NCBI GenBank assembly: GCA_019751875.1
Contig: JAIEMV010000018.1
Location: 1 to 64,000, forward strand
Direction of reading: 5' to 3'
DNA length: 64,000 nucleotides
DNA from: Hyphomicrobium sp.
Lineage (GTDB): Bacteria; Pseudomonadota; Alphaproteobacteria; Rhizobiales; Hyphomicrobiaceae
Part shown: positions 58,405-64,000 of the stretch, in pieces
Numbering within the stretch: position 1 is the first letter of the stretch
Layout of the letters: each line of letters opens with the position of its first letter
Notes under the pieces: model-generated
Seen by the model: the letters and a program-made list of their open reading frames with translations, nothing else
Database searches by the model: none
What the model was told of the DNA's origin: nothing
Made by a program: the position numbers and the translations under genes

Positions 58405-60252
58405 ATGACGCGCCAGTGGCTGCGCTTGGTATCGTGCTCGTTCTTGCGCTTGGACCTGCACGGAGTGGCGGCTGCATTCGTGATTTTTTCCATATTGGTG
58501 CTGTCGAGTGCTGCCTTTGCAGAAGCCGGCTCGCACGCGATCGCCATGCATGGAGCGCCGAAGTACCCGGCAGGCTTCACCCATTTCAATTACGCCGACC
58601 CGAATGCGCCCAAGGGCGGGCGTGTCGTTCTCGGGCAGACAGGATCGTTCGATACGCTCAACCCTCTCATCATCCGCGGTGAGCCCGTCGCCGGCATTCG
58701 CGAGTGGGTTTACGAGACGCTCATGGCGCGCGGGTTCGACGAGCCATTCACGATGTACGGCCTCGTTGCCAAAACCGTGGAGGTGCCGCCGGACCGGTCA
58801 TCGGTGACCTTTCATCTCGATCCCGCGGCGCGGTTCTCGGACGGCAAACCGATCACCGCTGATGACGTGATTTTTTCGATGGAGACGCTGCGCGAGCGGG
58901 GTCGTCCGAACCATCGCAATTCGTACAAGAAGGTCGTGCGTACGGACCGCTTGTCGGATCTGGCGGTCCGCTTCGTGTTCGATGCGAGCGGCGATCGCGA
59001 GATGCCGCTGATCATGGCGTCCATGCCGGTATTGCCGAATCATCTTCTGACGCCCGAGACCTTCGAGCGCACGACGCTCGCGCCGATCGTCGGTTCAGGA
59101 CCTTACACCATCGCCGCCATCGATGCTGGACGCTCGATCACCTACAAGCGCAATCCGGAGTATTGGGGCCGCGATCTGCCGGTGAACCGCGGCCGATATA
59201 ATTTCGATGAGATCCGCTACGAATACTTTCGCGACATGAGTGTGCAGTTCGAAGCCTTCAAGTCCGGGGTTCTCGACGTGCGGACCGAAGACGATCCGAA
59301 GCTTTGGGCGTCGGGCTATGACATTCCAGCCAGACGTGATGGTCGTCTCTTGACGCGCGAAATCGAGACGGGATTGCCGGCGGGCATGTCGGCTCTGGCG
59401 TTCAACATCCGCCGGCCCGTGTTCCAGGATCCGCGCGTGCGCCGTGGGCTTCTGCTTCTGTTCAACTTCGAATGGGTGAACAAGACGCTCTATCACGGTC
59501 TCTACAAACGCACGGAGAGTTTCTTCGAGCGGTCGTACCTATCGTCTGCGGGCAGGCCCGCCGATGCGCGCGAGCGAGAACTTCTCGCGCCGTTCCCCGA
59601 CGCGGTGCTGCCGGAAGTGATGGAGGGTCGCTATCGCATGCCGGTCAGCGACGGTACGGGACACAACCGCGAGAATGCGCGCGAGGCCTTCCGGCTGTTC
59701 AGCGAGGCGGGCTATGTAATTGATGGCGGCCGGCTCGTGCATAAGGAGACGCGGGCGCCGCTGGGTTTTGAGATCCTCGCGGGCTCCAGCGTGCAGCAGC
59801 GCCTTATTGCCAGCTATGTGTCCGACCTTGCCAAACTGGGGATCGCGGCACGGCTGCGGGTCGTCGACAGTTCACAATATCAGTCGCGGCTCAAGGATTA
59901 TGACTACGACATGATCCAGACCGCCTGGCCGTCATCGCTTTCGCCGGGAAACGAGCAGGTGTTCCGGTGGGATAGCCGCAACGCCGACGTGCCGGGGTCG
60001 TTCAACTTCGTCGGCGTCAAGAACCCGGCAGTCGATGCGATGATCAACAGGCTGCTCGAGGCCGAGGGGGACGAAGACTTTACGTCCGCCGTGCGGGCGC
60101 TCGACCGTGTGCTGCTCTCCGGACACTATGTCATCCCGCTATTTCATGCCTCCCGGCAATGGGTGGCCAATTGGAAGCAGGTTCAGGGACCGAAAACGTT
60201 CTCCTTGTGGGGATACAATCTCGACACGTGGTGGATTGACGGGCAGAAGTAG
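58405..60252 (+). CDS. Extracellular solute-binding protein family 5, YejA-like
   Basis: 615 residues from ATG 58405 (the frame extends to 58333, and neither start has a good ribosome site). A signal peptide ends at SSAAFAE. HGAPKYPAGFTHFNYADPNA and PKGGRVVLGQTGSFDTLNP are typical of YejA-type oligopeptide or microcin-C binding proteins; SYLSSAGRPADARERELLAP and the C-terminal DTWWIDG complete the fold. It delivers peptides to an ABC importer, but no permease or ATPase genes are adjacent, so it acts as an orphan component here. Confidence 0.87.
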   Translation: MTRQWLRLVSCSFLRLDLHGVAAAFVIFSILVLSSAAFAEAGSHAIAMHGAPKYPAGFTHFNYADPNAPKGGRVVLGQTGSFDTLNPLIIRGEPVAGIREWVYETLMARGFDEPFTMYGLVAKTVEVPPDRSSVTFHLDPAARFSDGKPITADDVIFSMETLRERGRPNHRNSYKKVVRTDRLSDLAVRFVFDASGDREMPLIMASMPVLPNHLLTPETFERTTLAPIVGSGPYTIAAIDAGRSITYKRNPEYWGRDLPVNRGRYNFDEIRYEYFRDMSVQFEAFKSGVLDVRTEDDPKLWASGYDIPARRDGRLLTREIETGLPAGMSALAFNIRRPVFQDPRVRRGLLLLFNFEWVNKTLYHGLYKRTESFFERSYLSSAGRPADARERELLAPFPDAVLPEVMEGRYRMPVSDGTGHNRENAREAFRLFSEAGYVIDGGRLVHKETRAPLGFEILAGSSVQQRLIASYVSDLAKLGIAARLRVVDSSQYQSRLKDYDYDMIQTAWPSSLSPGNEQVFRWDSRNADVPGSFNFVGVKNPAVDAMINRLLEAEGDEDFTSAVRALDRVLLSGHYVIPLFHASRQWVANWKQVQGPKTFSLWGYNLDTWWIDGQK

Positions 60253-60283
60253 GCCGCTCAACCGCCTTCAACGTCCGATATCC

Positions 60284-61849
60284 ATGACCGTCGCCCTGCC
60301 GCCCCTCGTCATCCCCGAGCGCTTCAACATGGCGCGCTACTGTCTCGCCGCGCAGGCGGAACGGTTGCCGAAGAAGCCTGCCCTCGTGGTCATCGACGAT
60401 CCCGATCCGCATACCCAACCGCTGGAAACGTGGACGTTCGCGCAGTTGGAAGACGCGGTGTTGCGGGTCGCCGCAGCGCTGGAAGACCTGGGGCTCAAGC
60501 CCGGCGACCGTATTCTCATCCGGCTCGACAACACGAGCACGTATCCAATCCTCTATTCCGGGGCGATCGCAGCGGGCTTGATCGCTGTGGCGACATCAAG
60601 CCAGCTGACGGCAGCGGAGGCGGATTTCCTGATGCAGGACAGCGCACCGCGCGCGGTGGCGTTGGCCCCACATCTGCCGCGCGGCGACATTCCGGACGGC
60701 GTGATCGTGCTGGAAGAAGCAACAGTGCGCGACATGATCCACTCTGCGCGGCGCGGCCGCTATGCCGATACGAGCGCCGAAGATCCGGCGTATCTGCTCT
60801 ACACATCGGGCACGACGGCGCGCCCGAAGGGTGTCGTGCACGCGCATCGCGTGGCACTGGGGCGCTCGCGGACGTATCAGGGCTGGTATGGCATCCGCCC
60901 CGACGACGTGATGCTGCACGCGGGCGCGTTCAACTGGACCTATACTCTCGGCACCGGATTGATCGACCCGTGGGCCAACGGTGTCACGAGCACCATCTTC
61001 GTCGGCGAGAAGACGCCGGAGGTGTGGCCGACCGTGATCCGCAAAGCTGGCGCGACGCTCTTTGCCGCCGTGCCGGGGCTGTTCCGGCAGATCCTGAAGT
61101 ATGCACCGCCGGGGCCGCTCGATGTGAGCCCTCTGCGGCATGGGTTGATTGCGGGTGAGGCCCCTGCCCCGTCGCTTTTTGGCGATTGGCATGCGCGCAC
61201 GGGGACTGAACTCTACGAAGCGCTGGGGATGAGCGAGATCTCGACGTACGTTTCGACGTGTCCGGGCATGGCGCGCAAGGAAGGTTCGCCGGGTCGGGCG
61301 CAGCCGGGACGGCGTGTGGCGGTGCTGCCCGTAGAAGGTGGCACAGAGCCACTGCCTGCGGGCCAGGAAGGTTTGCTCGCAGTGCACCGGTCGGACCCCG
61401 GCTTGATGCTCGGCTACTGGAATCGCGCCGATGAAGAGGCGGAGGTTTATCGCGGCGAGTGGTTCCTCGGCGGCGATCTCGCGATCATTGATGCGGACGG
61501 CTACATCTTTCATCAGGGCCGCGCCAACGACGTGATGAAGGCGCTCGGCTATCGGGTGTCGCCATTGGAGGTCGAAACGGCGCTCGCGCAGCATGCCGAT
61601 GTGGCGGAGGTGGCGTGCGCGGAGATTTCACCGCGCGAAGGTGTGACGGTGATCGGGGCCTTTCTCGTCACAAAGCCCGGGCATACCGTGGACGCAGCAA
61701 GCGTGCTGGCATTCGCGAAAGAACGGCTCGCGCAATACAAATGCCCTCGCGAAATCATCGTGGTGGATGCCCTGCCGCGCACGCCGAACGGGAAAGTGAA
61801 GCGGAGCGAGTTGGGGCGGATGTTCAAGAAGTTGCGACCGACTTCGTAG
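60284..61849 (+). CDS. AMP-forming acyl-CoA ligase, benzoate-CoA-ligase-like
   Basis: 521 residues. The AMP-binding motif YLLYTSGTTARPKGVVHAHR (about 170-190), then EALGMSEIST, GEWFLGGDLAIIDADGYIF HQGR and the C-terminal PRTPNGKVKRSELG with the catalytic lysine are all present. It activates a carboxylate as an acyl-AMP and loads it on CoA. ERFNMARYC at the start resembles aryl-CoA ligases (benzoate, 4-hydroxybenzoate). The substrate is not proven. It starts 31 bases after the solute-binding protein gene. Confidence 0.85.
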   Translation: MTVALPPLVIPERFNMARYCLAAQAERLPKKPALVVIDDPDPHTQPLETWTFAQLEDAVLRVAAALEDLGLKPGDRILIRLDNTSTYPILYSGAIAAGLIAVATSSQLTAAEADFLMQDSAPRAVALAPHLPRGDIPDGVIVLEEATVRDMIHSARRGRYADTSAEDPAYLLYTSGTTARPKGVVHAHRVALGRSRTYQGWYGIRPDDVMLHAGAFNWTYTLGTGLIDPWANGVTSTIFVGEKTPEVWPTVIRKAGATLFAAVPGLFRQILKYAPPGPLDVSPLRHGLIAGEAPAPSLFGDWHARTGTELYEALGMSEISTYVSTCPGMARKEGSPGRAQPGRRVAVLPVEGGTEPLPAGQEGLLAVHRSDPGLMLGYWNRADEEAEVYRGEWFLGGDLAIIDADGYIFHQGRANDVMKALGYRVSPLEVETALAQHADVAEVACAEISPREGVTVIGAFLVTKPGHTVDAASVLAFAKERLAQYKCPREIIVVDALPRTPNGKVKRSELGRMFKKLRPTS

Positions 61850-61861
61850 AGCCGACCATAC

Positions 61862-64000
61862 CTAAGCGGCCTTCTTGGCTTCGCCCGCGATGCGGGCCAG
61901 CGATGAGACGAGTTGGCGGACGCCTTTGATGCGGGCCGAGGCGGTGTCGAAATCGCCGCGGAAGACGAGCTTGTGGTCGGGTTGCATTTTGGCGCGCGCG
62001 CGTTCGGTTTGCAGGAATTGCGCGAGGCCTGCCGCATTGGCGAAGTCGTTCTTGCGGAAGGTGATGACGGCGCCCTTGGGGCCCGCATCGACCTTGGCGA
62101 TGTTGGCAGTGCGGCAGAGGCCTTTGATTTCCATCACGTCGAGCAGATACCGCACTTCGTCGGGGAGTTCCCCGAAGCGGTCCACCAATTCGGCGGCAAA
62201 GCCGTCAATGTCGGCGCGGGTTTCGAGCGACGACAGGCGGCGGTAGAGCCCCAAGCGGAGTTGCAGGTCGGCGACGTAGGCTTCGGGGATCAGCACCGGC
62301 ATGCCGAGCGCGATTTCCGGGCTCCACTTGTCGGCTGCTTCGCCGAGATCGCCGCCCTTCATCGCCGCCACAGCCTCTTCCAGCATCGACTGATAAAGTT
62401 CGAAGCCGACTTCGCGGATGTGGCCGGACTGCTCTTCGCCGAGCAGGTTGCCGGCGCCGCGAATATCGAGGTCGTGGGAGGCGAGCGAAAAGCCAGCGCC
62501 CAGCGTGTCAAGTGACTGTAGAACTTTCAGGCGCTTGTCGGCGCCCTCGGTGAGGACGCGATTTGGCGGCGTGGTGAAGTAGGCGTAGGCGCGGCGCTTC
62601 GAACGGCCGACGCGGCCGCGCAGCTGATAGAGGGCTGCGAGCCCGAACATGTCGGCGCGGTGGACGATGAGCGTGTTGGCGTTGGGCACGTCGAGGCCGG
62701 ATTCGACGATCGCGGTGGAGAGGAGGATGTCGTACTGGCCCTCGTAGAAGGCCGTCATGATATCTTCGAGTTCGGTCGGCGTCAGCTGGCCATGGGCGCG
62801 GGCGACCTTCAGTTCCGGCACCACTTCACGCAGGAATTCGGCCACTTCGTCGAGGTCGGCGATGCGGGGGACGACATAGAAGCTTTGGCCGCCACGAGCG
62901 CGTTCACGCTTTAGCGCATCGGCGAGGATGACCGGATCAAACGGCGAGATGAACGTGCGCACGGCAAGGCGGTCGACCGGCGGCGTGGTGATAAGGGAGA
63001 GTTCGCGCACGCCGGTGAGCGCCAGTTGGAGCGTGCGAGGGATGGGCGTGGCGGAGAGCGTGAGTACGTGCACGTCTTCGCGCAGTTTTTTCAGGCGCTC
63101 CTTGTGGGTGACGCCGAAGTGCTGCTCCTCGTCCACAATGATCAGTCCGAGGCGGGCGAAATCAATCGACTTGCCGAGCAGCGCGTGCGTGCCGACGACG
63201 ACATCGATCTTGCCGTCCTTCAGCCCGGCTTTCACGTCAGCCAGATCCTTCGCGGAGACGAGGCGCGAGGCTTGCGCGACGTTCACGGGCAGGCCTTTGA
63301 AGCGCTCGCTAAAGGTCTTGAAGTGCTGGCGGGCGAGCAGCGTGGTCGGCACGACGACCGCAACCTGCATCCCGTTCAGGGCCGCGACGAATGCAGCGCG
63401 GAGCGCGACTTCCGTTTTGCCGAAGCCGACGTCGCCGCACACGAGGCGATCCATCGGGCGGCCGGAGGCGAGGTCGGTGAGCACGGCTTCGATGCTCTGC
63501 GCCTGGTCTTCGGTTTCTTCGTAGGGGAAGCGGGCGACGAACTCGTCCCAGGCGCCGGTCGGCGGTGAGACGGCAGGCGCTTCCTTGAGCTGGCGCAGGG
63601 CTGCAATCTTGATCAGTTCGCTGGCGATCTCGCGCAGGCGGTTCTTGAGGCGGGCCTTGCGTGATTGCCATGCGCCGCCGCCGAGCTTGTCGAGTTGGCC
63701 GTCGCCTTCGTCGGAGCCGTAGCGCGAGAGAAGTTCGATGTTCTCGACCGGCAGGTAGAGCTTGTCGCCGCCGGCATAGATCAGTTCCAGGCAGTCGTGC
63801 GGTGCACCCAGCGCCGTGATGGTCTTGAGGCCGGCGAAGCGGCCGATGCCGTGGTCGGCGTGGACGACGAGGTCGCCGACGGAGAGGCTTGTTGCTTCAG
63901 TGAGAACACTGGCTGGGCGCTTCGCTTTGCGGCGCGGGCGGACGAGCCGGTCGCCAAGGATGTCCTGTTCACCGATAACGGCGAGCGTCGGTGTCTCGAA
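61862..64000 (-). CDS. mfd: Transcription-repair coupling factor Mfd, N-terminus outside window
   Basis: The frame runs uninterrupted from the right edge for 712 residues. The visible part starts in the RNA-polymerase-interacting domain (SVGDLVVHADHGIGRFAGL). It continues through the translocase: Walker A GDVGFGKTEVALRAAF, DEEQHFGVTHKERLK, SATPIPRTL, and motif VI-type QLRGRVGRSKRRAYAYF. It ends in the TRCF C-terminal domain with PVLIPEAYVADLQLRLGLYR. Mfd removes stalled polymerase from DNA lesions and recruits UvrA. Full-length proteins are about 1150 residues, so the UvrB-homology part lies beyond 64000. Confidence 0.95.
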   Translation of the reverse strand, partial: FETPTLAVIGEQDILGDRLVRPRRKAKRPASVLTEATSLSVGDLVVHADHGIGRFAGLKTITALGAPHDCLELIYAGGDKLYLPVENIELLSRYGSDEGDGQLDKLGGGAWQSRKARLKNRLREIASELIKIAALRQLKEAPAVSPPTGAWDEFVARFPYEETEDQAQSIEAVLTDLASGRPMDRLVCGDVGFGKTEVALRAAFVAALNGMQVAVVVPTTLLARQHFKTFSERFKGLPVNVAQASRLVSAKDLADVKAGLKDGKIDVVVGTHALLGKSIDFARLGLIIVDEEQHFGVTHKERLKKLREDVHVLTLSATPIPRTLQLALTGVRELSLITTPPVDRLAVRTFISPFDPVILADALKRERARGGQSFYVVPRIADLDEVAEFLREVVPELKVARAHGQLTPTELEDIMTAFYEGQYDILLSTAIVESGLDVPNANTLIVHRADMFGLAALYQLRGRVGRSKRRAYAYFTTPPNRVLTEGADKRLKVLQSLDTLGAGFSLASHDLDIRGAGNLLGEEQSGHIREVGFELYQSMLEEAVAAMKGGDLGEAADKWSPEIALGMPVLIPEAYVADLQLRLGLYRRLSSLETRADIDGFAAELVDRFGELPDEVRYLLDVMEIKGLCRTANIAKVDAGPKGAVITFRKNDFANAAGLAQFLQTERARAKMQPDHKLVFRGDFDTASARIKGVRQLVSSLARIAGEAKKAA

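Noticed and set aside
1-64000. tRNA, rRNA, riboswitch or replication origin
   Set aside because: No cloverleaf, rRNA-like or conserved riboswitch sequence was noticed on reading. A covariance-model scan would be decisive and could not be run.

Overview
The window looks like chromosomal DNA of an alphaproteobacterium, most likely of the Hyphomicrobiales. The evidence is the PhyR-NepR-EcfG general stress response (GSR) module, an IalB-family protein, a DUF1236 protein, an alphaproteobacterial porin and a YbdK-type ligase. I cannot fix the genus from sequence alone. No rRNA, tRNA or CRISPR array was seen.

Layout. (1) About 1-24 kb is a surface-polysaccharide region. It holds an APS kinase and a sulfotransferase, five glycosyltransferases of the GT2 and GT4 types plus a GT25 enzyme, a pyruvyl-transferase-like protein, a double-methyltransferase fusion and an MsbA-type ABC exporter. 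In its middle is a type I secretion pair (HlyD adaptor plus PrtD-like ABC ATPase) next to a leaderless 917-residue protein. That protein joins a galactose/glyoxal-oxidase (AA5) copper-radical domain to two lectin-like domains. The region is littered with debris: two IS3 transposase fragments, an acyltransferase-3 stub and a decayed HlyD tail. Parts of it are AT-richer than the rest of the window, which suggests acquisition and turnover. (2) About 24-30 kb carries a small DUF378 membrane protein, an alpha/beta hydrolase, an LtaS-like sulfatase-fold membrane enzyme and a yjcH-actP acetate uptake pair.

(3) About 29.7-49.6 kb is a general-stress-response island. The regulators phyR and nepR-ecfG lie back to back at 37.5-39.2 kb. 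Around them are genes for trehalose synthesis (otsA, otsB), DNA end joining (Ku), Cu/Zn superoxide dismutase, a DUF892 ferritin-like protein, a KGG-repeat protein, a YghA-type dehydrogenase, a PPOX-fold stress protein and a PRC-barrel protein. Many small secreted or membrane proteins of unknown function accompany them. By reading the intergenic DNA I found ten sites matching GGAAC-N16/17-CGTT and seven near matches ending in GGTT or TGTT, almost all correctly placed and oriented upstream of these genes. The island therefore appears to be the physical core of the EcfG regulon, with autoregulation of phyR and nepR-ecfG.

(4) About 49.9-64 kb is ordinary chromosome: a porin, a UbiH-like FAD hydroxylase, an LpxL-like acyltransferase, a secreted GH3 enzyme, a CitE-like CoA-ester lyase, HspQ with an unusual histone-like basic N-terminal tail, an IalB-family protein, a YejA-like solute-binding protein, an AMP-forming acyl-CoA ligase and the C-terminal two thirds of mfd.

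The two most interesting items are the putative T1SS-exported AA5-lectin copper-radical oxidase inside a sulfated-polysaccharide locus, and the very dense EcfG promoter island. The island also encodes a prion-like low-complexity protein.
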